64,000 bases of DNA from Consotaella aegiceratis (lineage in GTDB: Bacteria; Pseudomonadota; Alphaproteobacteria; Rhizobiales; Rhizobiaceae): assembly GCF_036541425.1 (NCBI RefSeq), contig NZ_JAZHFT010000027.1, positions 14,121 through 78,120 of the forward strand, given 5' to 3'. Below, in pieces: positions 25,133 through 35,776 of the stretch. The position numbers and the translations under genes are program-made. How positions within the stretch are numbered: the first letter of the stretch is position 1; each line of letters starts with the position of its first letter. The notes below the pieces were generated by a model. That model was given only the letters and a program-made list of their open reading frames with translations, ran no database searches and was not told where the DNA came from.

Positions 25133-25180
25133 GCGATAACCGACGGTCGACGCGTCGGCTCGATTGGGTCCTAGGGAATT

Positions 25181-28100
25181 ATGACGGGATTGACCGCGCT
25201 CGGCATTATGACACGGCAGGACGTACGAACGGCGAACGCCTCCGGCGCCGCGCTGGCCGTGCTGTCGGCGTCGCTCGACAGTGTGATCTGGGCCAACCGC
25301 CCCGGAGCGCGCCTTCTCGGCGTGCCGGTCGGCATGTCGGACCCATCGATTCCACTCGACGGAACCCTGCCGATCGCTCGTCAGATCGCGAGTTCCGCCC
25401 GCCGGCTGCGGGAGGCCGGGCAGGCCCGGCTCATGCTGCGCGCGCCCGGCATGAGATCGATGAAGCCGATCGTCGCCGACCTGACGGTGCTCGACCCGAT
25501 CGAGGATCAGAGCGGTTTCGTCCTGTTCGTGGCCGCCGAGCTTGCCGCCGTGGATCGGGATCCTCAAGCGATGGCTTGGCGCCTGATCGAAGAGGCCGGC
25601 CTGAACGAGGCGGCCGCCGCCGTGCTCGATGATTCGGGGGTGCTCGCCCGGACCGGAGCGATGAGCGACCGGACGCTGGCCGAGACCGGTGATTCGGCCG
25701 AAACCTTCAGGCTCGGTGAAGAACCGATCGCGATCGCCCAGGACGCGGGCACGACGCGCCATTTGGCCCGCGTAGCGGACGGAATGGTGCTGGTTTGGAT
25801 CGAAGCCGAACCGGCCAGCGAAGCCATCGAGGCTGCGCCGGCCGAAGAAACCGCCGCAATCGACGGGACCGAGCCACCCGCGCCACCGGAGACCTCCAAC
25901 GAGGAAGAGACACCGGCCGCCACGCCCGCAGCCGCTCGTTCCTTCTCGGTGAAACGCAAGCCGCTGCCGTCCGGCCGCCGCACCCTCGATATCGGCGCTT
26001 TGATCGAGCGCTGGCACAATCGTCGCGATCCTCACCCGGTCTCACCCACGGACCCAGACATGGCGGAGGCGGAGATCGAGACGAGCAGCGAGCCCGAGCT
26101 GCCGACCCTTCCCTTGGACCCCGAGAATGGCCCGGATCCGGTCGATCCGGAGCCCGTCGAGCTTTCGGACGATACGATCGAAAGCGACGACCCGCATTTC
26201 AAGACAGACGAGGAGCCATCGCGTGTTGCAACACGGGATGAGCTCCCGCTGGAGGAGCCGGCCGGCACGCCGTCCGTCGACGAACAAGCGAGCGAGGAGC
26301 CGCAGTCGGAGGTGGTCGACACGGATGATCCGCAACGATCGGCCGCCGGCTTCGAGGTCGAGGTTCTCGACGCCGACGGAGCCGTCGTCGACATCGAGAC
26401 CGACATGGAAGTCGCCGACGAGACGGAAAGCGAGATCGAGGGGCCGTCGCTAGACGCCGAAGCGCCTGAGGAACCCGCATCGGTCGAGCCGGAGGAGGCC
26501 GCCGAAACACGCGAAGCGGCGGCTGATGAGAGCCCCGTTGCCCCGGCTCGGGCGGGTCCGTTCGAACCACGGTTCGACCTCGCCTCCGTTCGGTTCGTAT
26601 GGCAGATCGATTCCGAAGGACGGTTCCGCTCGTTCTCGCCCGAATTTGCGGCCGCCGTCGGCCCCCAGGCCGCCGATGTCATCGGACGCAGCTTCCGCGA
26701 CGTCGCCCAGGTCTTCGATTTCGATCGTGACGGCGAGATCGGGCGCCTCTTGGAACGCCGCGACACCTGGTCGGGACGCAGCGTCTTCTGGCCGGTCCAG
26801 GGGACGGATCGCAAGGTGCCCGTCGACCTGGCGGCCCTTCCCACCTATGCGCGCGACCGCCGGTTCGACGGCTTCCGCGGCTTCGGCATCGTGCGGCTCA
26901 GCGAGGCCGTGCACGATCCCGACGCGATCGGTCTGCTGTTGTCGGGCGAAAAGCCGCTGCCCCTGAATGCGGAGGACGCGGAGCCTCTGCCGCTCGACGA
27001 CGAAGGCGAGTTCGCTGCCGACGCGCCGGAATCGGTCGAACCGGACGGCCCGTCTTCGATCTTCACGACGTTTTCTGCGGAAACGAAGCCCTTCGGCCGT
27101 CGGGAAACGCCGCCCGACGAAGCCACGTCGGCACCATCCGGTACCCCGCAGCCGGATGACCATCGGCGCATGCGCGAGGCGATCCTCTCGGAGGCCGAAG
27201 CGGCCGCGTTCCGTGCCATTGGCCGCAAGCTTGGCGAGCGGAACGGGCATGAGGACGCCGAAACGGAAAAACCCTGGCCCGACGACGCGCGTCCGGTCAC
27301 GGCCGACGACTTCAGTGCGTCCGCCGCCGGCGACGACGCCGATCTTCGGTCCGAAGACACCCCACATGAGGCGACTTCCGACGACGCGAACGGATCGACC
27401 GAGATCGAGCCGGCTCCCGAGGCGCCGGCCGACTCCCCCGATGCGACGGAAATCGACCGGTCGCTTCCCGAGGACGAACCCAACGACGACACGGCAGTCT
27501 GGCTGGCGCCGCTGCGCGAGCGTCTCGATCAGGTTTTCGGATCGCTGCCCCTGGCGGTCCTGGTTCAGCGCCGCGACCATCTCGTTTATGCCAACGCTCC
27601 GTTCCTGGCGCTGTCCGGCTACGAAGACCTCGACATGCTGACGGAAGCAGGCGGTCTCGACGCGCTGTTCGCCGAACCGACCGAACCCCTTCATGACGGA
27701 CGCGTGGCGTTGCGCCGTGCGGACGGCGAGGCGGCGACGGTGGCCGTTCATTTGCAGCGGGTCAGCTTTGCCGACCGCGCCTGCCTGGTGATCTCCTTCA
27801 CGCCGCAGCCGGTCGAGACCCGCTCGGAACAGCCGCCGAGCGAGGACCTGAGCGAGATCGACAATCTGCGCCGCGAGGTCGAGGAGCTGCAGGCGGTGCT
27901 CAACACCGCCACCGACGGCGTGGTGATGCTCGATCACGACGGCAACATCCGTGGCATGAACGGTGCCGCCCAGGCGATCTTCGCCACGGATCCGACGATC
28001 TGCGCCGGGCGGCCGCTGTCGACGCTGCTCGCGCACGAGAGCCAGCGCACGGCCTTCGACTATCTCGAGATGCTGAAGGACGACGGCCTTCCCGCCATGC

Positions 28101-28984
28101 TCAACGATGGTCGCGAGGTAACCGGCCGGGTTGCCCAGGGTGGCTTCGTTCCGCTGTTCATCACCGCCGCGCGGCTGTCCGAGGGCCGCGGCTATTGCGT
28201 CGTCATCCGCGACATCACCCATTGGAAGCGAGTCGAGGACGACCTCGTCAAGGCGCGGCGCCAGGCCGAAGAGGCGAGCCTGCACAAGAGCCAGTTCCTC
28301 GCCAACATCTCGCACGAACTGCGCACGCCGTTGAACGCGATCATCGGCTTCGCCGACGTCATGGCATCAGAGTGTTTCGGTCCCATCGGCCATGAACGCT
28401 ATCTGGAATATCTGACCGACATCAAGCGGTCGGGCCACCATGTCCTCGACCTCGTCAACGACCTGCTCGACATCTCCAAGGTCGAGGCCGGCAAGGCGGA
28501 CCTGGTGTTCGAAGCGGTCTCGCTCAACGACGTGATCAGCGAGGCCTGCTCGCTGATGCAGCCTCAGGCGAATCGCGGCCGGGTGATCGTGCGCTCCAAT
28601 CTGCCCTCTTCCGTGCCGCCGGTGGTCGCCGACCGCCGCTCGATGCGCCAGATCGCGCTCAACCTTCTGTCCAACGCGATCCGCTTCACGCCGCCCGGCG
28701 GCCAGGTGGTGGCCTCGACCATCTACAATCCGAGCGGCGACGTCGTCATGCGGGTTCGCGACAGCGGTATCGGCATGACCGAGCACGAGATCGAGATCGC
28801 TCTGAAGCCGTTCCAGCAGGTCCATACCGGCCTGCGCGAACGGGGCGACGGCACCGGGCTCGGCCTGCCGTTGACCAAGACGATGACCGAGGCGAACGAG
28901 GCGCACTTCAGCATCAAGTCCACTCCGGGAGAAGGAACGCTGGTGGAGATCGCCTTTCCGCCGCAGCGCGTCCTGGCCGACTGA
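25181..28984 (+). CDS. PAS sensor histidine kinase, PdhS/PleC/DivJ type
   Basis: A 1267-residue kinase. A long acidic, Glu/Asp/Ala/Pro-rich region spans about 205-455 and 590-770; PAS-like modules appear near residues 465-590 (VRFVWQIDSEGRF), 780-890 and 895-1015 (AVLNTATDGVVMLDHDGN). The HisKA box FLANISHELRTPLNAIIGFA holds the phospho-His at 1045. The ATPase domain (about 1155-1260) has LLSNAIRF, DSGIGM and GDGTGLGLPL. The stretch EIALKPFQQV ... GTGLGLPLTK is typical of PdhS/PleC/DivJ kinases and phosphatases that act on DivK and PleD in the alphaproteobacterial cell cycle. No membrane span is evident, so it is probably cytosolic and polar. Start 25181 or 25208 (ATG) is possible. Which paralogue it is cannot be settled. 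Confidence 0.85.
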   Translation: MTGLTALGIMTRQDVRTANASGAALAVLSASLDSVIWANRPGARLLGVPVGMSDPSIPLDGTLPIARQIASSARRLREAGQARLMLRAPGMRSMKPIVADLTVLDPIEDQSGFVLFVAAELAAVDRDPQAMAWRLIEEAGLNEAAAAVLDDSGVLARTGAMSDRTLAETGDSAETFRLGEEPIAIAQDAGTTRHLARVADGMVLVWIEAEPASEAIEAAPAEETAAIDGTEPPAPPETSNEEETPAATPAAARSFSVKRKPLPSGRRTLDIGALIERWHNRRDPHPVSPTDPDMAEAEIETSSEPELPTLPLDPENGPDPVDPEPVELSDDTIESDDPHFKTDEEPSRVATRDELPLEEPAGTPSVDEQASEEPQSEVVDTDDPQRSAAGFEVEVLDADGAVVDIETDMEVADETESEIEGPSLDAEAPEEPASVEPEEAAETREAAADESPVAPARAGPFEPRFDLASVRFVWQIDSEGRFRSFSPEFAAAVGPQAADVIGRSFRDVAQVFDFDRDGEIGRLLERRDTWSGRSVFWPVQGTDRKVPVDLAALPTYARDRRFDGFRGFGIVRLSEAVHDPDAIGLLLSGEKPLPLNAEDAEPLPLDDEGEFAADAPESVEPDGPSSIFTTFSAETKPFGRRETPPDEATSAPSGTPQPDDHRRMREAILSEAEAAAFRAIGRKLGERNGHEDAETEKPWPDDARPVTADDFSASAAGDDADLRSEDTPHEATSDDANGSTEIEPAPEAPADSPDATEIDRSLPEDEPNDDTAVWLAPLRERLDQVFGSLPLAVLVQRRDHLVYANAPFLALSGYEDLDMLTEAGGLDALFAEPTEPLHDGRVALRRADGEAATVAVHLQRVSFADRACLVISFTPQPVETRSEQPPSEDLSEIDNLRREVEELQAVLNTATDGVVMLDHDGNIRGMNGAAQAIFATDPTICAGRPLSTLLAHESQRTAFDYLEMLKDDGLPAMLNDGREVTGRVAQGGFVPLFITAARLSEGRGYCVVIRDITHWKRVEDDLVKARRQAEEASLHKSQFLANISHELRTPLNAIIGFADVMASECFGPIGHERYLEYLTDIKRSGHHVLDLVNDLLDISKVEAGKADLVFEAVSLNDVISEACSLMQPQANRGRVIVRSNLPSSVPPVVADRRSMRQIALNLLSNAIRFTPPGGQVVASTIYNPSGDVVMRVRDSGIGMTEHEIEIALKPFQQVHTGLRERGDGTGLGLPLTKTMTEANEAHFSIKSTPGEGTLVEIAFPPQRVLAD

Positions 28985-29162
28985 ACGCGCCGCCGTCCGG
29001 CGGCGGGCCGACCGGCCCAGATGACGGCTTCGCTCGTTTCGCCACAGCTTGGTGCCGCCAGCGTCCCTCGCCCTGGCAGTGTTTTCGGAAGAGCGGCCCA
29101 TATCCTTTTGCAACGGGTCCGAACACCCGCTAAATGATGCTTCCAAAATAAAGGGAGACGAC

Positions 29163-31022
29163 GTGCTGCAAGCCAACCGTTCGGAGCCGAACACCGCGCG
29201 GGACGGTGCCAGCCGAAACCACCGGTGGCGGCCCCATATTGGCCTTGCGGCCCTTCTGATCGTCCTCCTTTTCCTGGCCGTCGGCGGCGCGGCGACGATG
29301 ATGTCGACCTTCGCGCTCAACGAGGCCGTGGCCCGTCGGGACATCCGAAGCAGCCTGGAGACATTGACCGGCCTTCCCGTCAGCATCGACGGCGAGACGT
29401 CGTTCCGGCTTCTGCCGCGCACCGTGCTGACGCTGACGAACGTGCGGATCGGCGAAGGCGTGGAGACATTGGAGGTCGACCGGCTGCAGGCCGAATTGGA
29501 TTTCTGGCAGGCGATCCGCGGCCGCACCGAAGTCTCCGAATTGATACTGGTGCGGCCCGAACTGACGTCGGCCGCCGCCTTCCTTCGCTCGGCCTCCCAT
29601 GCCGGCCAGGAGCCCGCGAGCGGCATGCCGCTGTCGCAGTTCATGGATTTTCTGCTCGAACGCTTGGGTGATCTGCACACCGTCGTCATCCGCGATGGCG
29701 CCTTTCGGCTGGCCGGCCAGACGGCGGGCTCGGGCGTCAGCAGCGCCAATATCGTGGCGACGTGGCCGAGCCGCAGCCAGTCGGCGCGCGTTTCCGGCAA
29801 TTACGTGTGGAACGGACAGCCGGCAGAAATCGACGTCAGAGCGGCTTCGCCCGCCGCCATGATGCACGGCGAGACGACCCAACTGGAATTCGATCTGTCG
29901 GCTCCGCCGCTCGAAGTCGCCTTCAATGGCCAGGGGTCGCTTGGCAACGCCCTCGTCCTTCAAGGCAGCGTTGATGCCGCAACGCCGTCGCTCACGCGCG
30001 CCCTGCGTTGGGTCGGCATCTCGGCGACCAACCTGCCGGACGTCGGAGCCTTCGCGCTCGAGGGCCAGCTGGCCGCCTTCGGCCGGAAGATCAACCTTCA
30101 GGACGCCAGCGTGACGCTTGCGGGCAACCGCGGACACGGCGCCCTGGAACTGGTGATGGCAGCCGACCAGCGACCGCAGATCGCCGGGACACTGGCGTTC
30201 GAAACCTTCGCGCTGGACGACCTGCAGCGTGCCGTCGCGCCGTTTCCGACGACGCCGATCGACTTCGACCGGCCATTGCCCATCGACTTCGTCGAGAGAC
30301 TGGATCTCGATCTGCGGCTCTCGGCGGGCCGCGCGGCGATCGGGACGGTTCCGATCAGCGATCTCGCCACCACGATCAAGATGAAGAACGGCATCGCCAC
30401 CTTCGACATCGGAGACGTCGGGCTTCTGGACGGGCGCGCTCAAGCGAGGGTGACCGTCGACGTCACCAAGGCCAGGCCGGAGGCCCACGGAACCGCGACT
30501 CTGGACGATGTCGACGCCGCTGCCCTGCTCGATTTGAGCGGCCTCTCCAGCGTCGGCATCGTCGGGCGATGCGACATCGACGCCGACCTGTCGACGATCG
30601 TGACGAACTGGGCCACGATCCTGCGGCGCACGCGGCTGGACATGACGCTCCGGTCGAACGGCGGGCAGGTTCAGGGCATCGACCCGGACCTGTTTCTCCA
30701 GCCCGGCGAGCGGCCCTTCGCCGCGGTCCGCTCCAGGACCGTCCCGTTCGAGCGGCTGTCGGTGAAGCTGCTGACTCGCGGCCCGGAAATCCGCCTGGAT
30801 GCCATCGACGTCGCGATGCCAGGGGGAACGCTCGAAGCCAACGGCTCGCTGGGCGCCACGTCGCGAGCCGTCGACATTTCCGGCCTGTTCCGGCCGACGA
30901 TCGACGAGGCGCAAAATACCGCCGGCCTTCCCGGACGCGGCCGCCCTGTCGCCTTCCGCCTGGCCGGAGAATGGCCCAATCCGACGATCACCAGTCGAGC
31001 GACCACGGGTCCGGGGCTTTGA
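29163..31022 (+). CDS. AsmA family protein
   Basis: From GTG 29163, which has AAGGGAG nine bases upstream, the product has 619 residues; the frame is open back to 29049. After a basic cytoplasmic N-terminus there is one membrane span (LAALLIVLLFLAVGGAATMM, about residues 25-45) and then a long beta-rich periplasmic region with the AsmA N-terminal pattern: LTGLPVSIDGETSFRLLPRT then VLTLTNVRIGEG. AsmA-like proteins bridge the envelope and are linked to phospholipid transport and outer membrane assembly. Repeats of the form VxAxxPxR with beta strands run through the second half. It is downstream of the PdhS kinase by about 180 bases with no obvious terminator. Confidence 0.85.
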   Translation: MLQANRSEPNTARDGASRNHRWRPHIGLAALLIVLLFLAVGGAATMMSTFALNEAVARRDIRSSLETLTGLPVSIDGETSFRLLPRTVLTLTNVRIGEGVETLEVDRLQAELDFWQAIRGRTEVSELILVRPELTSAAAFLRSASHAGQEPASGMPLSQFMDFLLERLGDLHTVVIRDGAFRLAGQTAGSGVSSANIVATWPSRSQSARVSGNYVWNGQPAEIDVRAASPAAMMHGETTQLEFDLSAPPLEVAFNGQGSLGNALVLQGSVDAATPSLTRALRWVGISATNLPDVGAFALEGQLAAFGRKINLQDASVTLAGNRGHGALELVMAADQRPQIAGTLAFETFALDDLQRAVAPFPTTPIDFDRPLPIDFVERLDLDLRLSAGRAAIGTVPISDLATTIKMKNGIATFDIGDVGLLDGRAQARVTVDVTKARPEAHGTATLDDVDAAALLDLSGLSSVGIVGRCDIDADLSTIVTNWATILRRTRLDMTLRSNGGQVQGIDPDLFLQPGERPFAAVRSRTVPFERLSVKLLTRGPEIRLDAIDVAMPGGTLEANGSLGATSRAVDISGLFRPTIDEAQNTAGLPGRGRPVAFRLAGEWPNPTITSRATTGPGL

Positions 31023-31106
31023 CGGCCTCGGGATAAAGCCGCCGCCGTTACAAACCATCGGCGGCCGTCGTTCAACGGCGGCCGCGACCCCGAGGTCTGT
31101 ACGGGT

Positions 31107-31898
31107 TCAGCGGTGTTTCTGGCCCTCGCCGTAAAACATCTTCTCCCACTTCTTGTGGGCCTTGTAGCCTTCGCGGATGAACGGGGTGAACACGGCCATG
31201 TTGAGCACCGCCTTGTTGGTGACGCTCGCCGGAAACTTCGTCGGCTTCTCGAAGTCGACGAACAGCACCACCCGCACCTTGTCGGAGTGGTTCCAGGCCT
31301 CGTGCTCATAGGCGTCGTCGAAGATCAGCGCCTTGCCTTCCTCCCAATGGCAGACCTGATCCTTCACGCGGATGCCGATCTTGTCCGGCTCGTCCGGCAC
31401 GATGAGGCCGAGATGGAACCGCAGCACGCCGTTATAGGGCCCGCGATGCGGCGGCAGGTGCTTGCCGGGCTCGAAGATCGAAAACATCGCCGACTTCAGG
31501 CCGGGAATCTTCTGCAGGATGCGCCAGGTCTCGGGACACTGCCTGATGGCCTCCTCCGACTTGATGCCGTATCCGCAGAGAAAGAAGGTCTTCCAGTTGT
31601 TGTCGGAAGAGATCGAGCGGACCTCCGAGGAGATCTCGTGGAAGGCCGGCAGATCGCCCTTGCGCACCAGAATCTTGTCCAGCTCGGCGCGGATCAGCTT
31701 CCATTCCGCTTCCACGTCGCGCGCCCAGGGAAAGGCGTCGGTCGGAAAGACCGGCGGATTGCCGACCGAGGAGTATTTGAGATTGAGACCCTCGGCGCCG
31801 TCGACGATTTTTTGCACCATTCGCGCGGCCATGCCCTGGCGCGTCATGGTGTCTTCGAGGCCTTGGGTCTTCAATTGCTGCTGAGGGACGTCTGGCAT
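31107..31898 (-). CDS. Aspartyl/asparaginyl beta-hydroxylase family protein (possible lipid hydroxylase)
   Basis: A 263-residue Fe(II)/2-oxoglutarate oxygenase of the Asp/Asn beta-hydroxylase (LpxO/OlsC) family. The iron site shows as HLPPHRGPYNGVLRFHLGL with a first His near residue 160 and EHEAWNHSDKVRVVLFVDFEKP with the second His and the Arg that binds 2-oxoglutarate. No transmembrane helix is obvious, unlike LpxO of Salmonella. In Rhizobiales and Burkholderia, members hydroxylate lipid A acyl chains (LpxO) or ornithine lipids (OlsC). Which lipid is acted on is not known here. ATG 31898 is preceded by GGAAGGAGTTG, which decides it. It is in line with the regulator gene on the same strand. 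Confidence 0.8.
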   Translation of the reverse strand: MPDVPQQQLKTQGLEDTMTRQGMAARMVQKIVDGAEGLNLKYSSVGNPPVFPTDAFPWARDVEAEWKLIRAELDKILVRKGDLPAFHEISSEVRSISSDNNWKTFFLCGYGIKSEEAIRQCPETWRILQKIPGLKSAMFSIFEPGKHLPPHRGPYNGVLRFHLGLIVPDEPDKIGIRVKDQVCHWEEGKALIFDDAYEHEAWNHSDKVRVVLFVDFEKPTKFPASVTNKAVLNMAVFTPFIREGYKAHKKWEKMFYGEGQKHR

Positions 31899-31996
31899 TT
31901 GAGGCAACTCCTTCCAACGCATGCGACGCAGCCGCCGGCCGGCCGGCACAATGCGACCGGCGGCACGACGCGGCGAACTACAAGAGGAGATAGGCC

Positions 31997-33421
31997 TCAG
32001 CGCTGGAAATCGAAGGAGGAAAGTCCTGTCACCATATCGTCAAGTCCGAGCGGCCGGGTCATCGGCGGCGCGGCGCGCGCCAGGCAGGCCTGGCGTTCGC
32101 AAAACTGACACGCCCGGCCGATTTCGGTGGCCGGCGCCGACTCGCCCAAATGGCGACCGTAGATCGTCCGATCCCTGAAATCGACGTCGCAGCCGAGCAG
32201 CACCGCGGTTCGCCGCACCCGCTGGTCGAAGCCGGCCTGCAGGCCTTCCAGGGTCCGCGCGATCGTGAGAAACCGCGCGCCGTTCGGCATTTCGACGGTC
32301 TCCACCAGGGTCTGCCCCGGCTGAGCGAACGCGGCATAGACGGCGAGTTTCGGGCAATCGCCGCCGAAGCGGTCGGTCGGGAAGCCGCGGGCTCCCGCGC
32401 GCCGGAACCGGTTTCCGGCAATATCGACCTCCAGCATGAAGAACGGCACGCCGGGGGCGCTCTGACGTTGCAGCGTCGTCAGCCGATTGACCACATGCTC
32501 GAACGAAACCTGGAAACGGCTGGCCAGCGCTTCCACGTCGTAGGCCGTCCGCTCGGCCGCCGCCTGGAAGGCCGCATACGGCATCATCAGCGCATGCGCC
32601 GCGTATCGCGAAAGCTCGAAGCGAGCCAGCCGATTGGCTTCGGCGCTGGAAAAGCCGAACGTGTCCACCTCGGCGGCGACCACGGGACCGAACTCCAGCA
32701 GCACCGCCTCGATGGCGATCTCGCGCAGCCGGTCCGCCGCCGTCAACCGCTCCGACAGGAACAGGCGCCGCGAATGGCGGTCGTAGCGCCGCCGCCAGTT
32801 CGGCATGATGTCGACGGGCAGGACCCGCACGGCGATGTCATGCCGGCTCCGGAGCCAGGCCCTGAGCGCCCCGACCAGATCGTCGCCGGGCGACAGGCTC
32901 TCGTGAAACGCTTCGGCTGCGGTCTCGATCGCAGCATGATAGTTGGGACGCGTCTCGAGGGCGTCGCGCACCTCGTCGAAGGGCAGCCGTGCGCCGACGC
33001 TCCACGCTTCGTGCCCCTTGCGGGCAAGCAGCTCGGACAGATCGCTCAGCCGATCGAGCGCTTCGCGATAGGCGCGGTGAAGCTTGACGAAGCCGGCAGC
33101 CGCGTTCGGCGCAGCTGCGGCGATCTCCAGAAGTTCCTGATCGCCCGGCAGTTCATCGACCAGCAGCGGATCCGCGAAGACCTCGCGCAGCGCGTTCGCT
33201 GAACCGATCTGCTCCTGGGCCTGCAGCTCGCTCGGATCGATCCGGAAGACTTCGGCGAGCTTCAGGATGAGCTGGACGGTCAGCGGACGCTGGTTGCGCT
33301 CGATGAGATTGAGATAGGACGGTGAGATGCCGAGCGCCTCGGCCATCGCGGTCTGGGTCAGGCCTTGGGCATTGCGAATCCGCCGCATGCGCGGCCCGGC
33401 GAAGATCTTGTTCTCGGCCAT
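31997..33421 (-). CDS. XRE/ImmA-IrrE-like (ScfR/RamB-type) regulator with C-terminal Cys cluster
   Basis: A 474-residue regulator with three parts: a helix-turn-helix (residues about 8-65, RRIRNAQGLTQTAMAEALGI), a central region like the IrrE peptidase fold, and a C-terminal DUF2083-type domain. The HExxH zinc motif is lost (LREIAIEAVLLEFG instead), so it is a non-peptidase member. The C-terminus has C438-x2-C441-x4-C446 with a Cys upstream in VLLGCDVDF, a possible metal or thioester sensor. RamB of Corynebacterium and ScfR/PccR of Proteobacteria have this layout and regulate aceA or propionyl-CoA genes in response to acyl-CoA. Here it is divergent from aceA, with a palindromic site in the 580-base gap. 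ScfR assignment is from architecture. Confidence 0.85.
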   Translation of the reverse strand: MAENKIFAGPRMRRIRNAQGLTQTAMAEALGISPSYLNLIERNQRPLTVQLILKLAEVFRIDPSELQAQEQIGSANALREVFADPLLVDELPGDQELLEIAAAAPNAAAGFVKLHRAYREALDRLSDLSELLARKGHEAWSVGARLPFDEVRDALETRPNYHAAIETAAEAFHESLSPGDDLVGALRAWLRSRHDIAVRVLPVDIMPNWRRRYDRHSRRLFLSERLTAADRLREIAIEAVLLEFGPVVAAEVDTFGFSSAEANRLARFELSRYAAHALMMPYAAFQAAAERTAYDVEALASRFQVSFEHVVNRLTTLQRQSAPGVPFFMLEVDIAGNRFRRAGARGFPTDRFGGDCPKLAVYAAFAQPGQTLVETVEMPNGARFLTIARTLEGLQAGFDQRVRRTAVLLGCDVDFRDRTIYGRHLGESAPATEIGRACQFCERQACLARAAPPMTRPLGLDDMVTGLSSFDFQR

Positions 33422-34001
33422 GATCTTCGCCGGCTAGATCGGCGCGCGACGAGGCGCGCCGTCAACAACGAAGGATCGGCCGGATCGCCTTAGGCGCGAG
33501 CTGCCAGTTGATCGCGCGCGGCGCGGCGTGCACAAGCCGGCCCGGGACCCCGCATGTAGTGGCTCTCTGGATGATATGTATTCCAGATTATACGCCGAAC
33601 TATTTTTGCGATCGTCGCCGAGATCATTGCTCTTCTCTCCAAAACCATCTCGGTCATTAAAGGTCAACTTGCTGGTTCGACCCTGGATACTGTCAGAGAA
33701 AAGTTGAAAAAGCGTCGACGGCGATCGGTAAAAGTTTAACATGCGCGGACCTCCCATGGGCCGAAGCCCCACAAACCGCGGTTCAAGATGCGCTGTAAAT
33801 TTTACAACCTTTACAGTTTGACATTTCACCGCAGTAAAAGCTGCGACAATTTGACCCGAAATCCAGCGTCATTTTGGGGCTTCTCTCTTCACGAAACAAG
33901 CCGCACCCGCCAAGTTCACGGTCAGGAAATCCGGCGCAAGTCTTTTTGACGGAATGGATTTTTTCGTGACCGCGCCGGATCGGATCGAAGAGGAGGCGAC
34001 A
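33422..34001. promoter_or_regulatory. Long divergent control region between ScfR-like regulator and aceA
   Basis: This 580-base stretch has no convincing gene (an open frame at 33434-33829 on the minus strand looks random). The middle (33560-33760) and the aceA-proximal part (33780-33880) are relatively AT-rich. CTGTAAA (33793-33799) and TTTACAG (33810-33816) form a perfect inverted repeat with ten bases between; TGTAAA-T-TTTACA (33794-33806) overlaps it as a second, tight palindrome. GTAAAAG at 33834-33840 is a further half site. This cluster 160-210 bases before the aceA ATG is a good candidate operator for the divergent regulator. Confidence 0.5.
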
Positions 34002-35324
<1,323 letters not shown>

Positions 35325-35364
35325 GCCGCGAACGGCACAACCAACCCGACGGGAGGAAAATGAC

Positions 35365-35616
35365 ATGAGCGACACGATCGAAGCCAAGCGCCCCACCACA
35401 CGCGTCAAGGAACGGGCGGAAGAACAGACCACGATGATGGACGAAGCGCAGCAGGCCGCCGTCCGGCGCCTGGCCAACGACCTGCACCGCCTCAATCTCT
35501 CGGTGATCGCCGCCGTCGAGGCCGGCGTTTCCGTGGAGCTGGTCCGCTCCTCGCGCCACCACTGCGGCAATGGCAACTGGGGCGATCTGATGATCCCCCT
35601 GGTCGTCAAGCTCTAG
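35365..35616 (+). CDS. Small conserved protein downstream of aceA
   Basis: An 83-residue protein with a good ribosome site (GGGAGG, 8 bases before ATG 35365). The first 30 residues are polar; the rest, RRLANDLHRLNLSVIAAVEA then GVSVELVRSSRHHCGNGNWGD, has the look of a short conserved domain with a His-His-Cys-Gly motif. I believe similar small proteins follow aceA in other Hyphomicrobiales but cannot verify this. Function is unknown; a metal-binding or regulatory role is a guess from HHC. It is in the aceA transcript and ends just before a strong terminator. Confidence 0.75.
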   Translation: MSDTIEAKRPTTRVKERAEEQTTMMDEAQQAAVRRLANDLHRLNLSVIAAVEAGVSVELVRSSRHHCGNGNWGDLMIPLVVKL

Positions 35617-35667
35617 CCCATCGCCGCCGTTCGATCGGGAGGATCGGACGACCACCGGCGACAGGTA

Positions 35668-35704
35668 AAAAGGGCCCGAGCGCTCTCCGCGCTCGGGCCC
35701 TTTT
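35668..35704 (+). terminator. Rho-independent terminator of the aceA operon
   Basis: AAAAGGGCCCGAGCG (35668-35682), seven-base loop, CGCTCGGGCCCTTTT (35690-35704), then C-TTT. A fifteen-pair stem with a T tract; strong. Confidence 0.95.
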
Positions 35705-35776
35705 CTTTGGCGGCGCTTTTCCGGCCACGATTGCCGCCTATCATTTCTCGGCGCAACGCAATGTCGACATGATCCC

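Noticed and set aside
33434..33829. A 131-codon frame in the aceA upstream gap
   Set aside because: No ribosome site or conserved motif, and it covers the palindromic operator.
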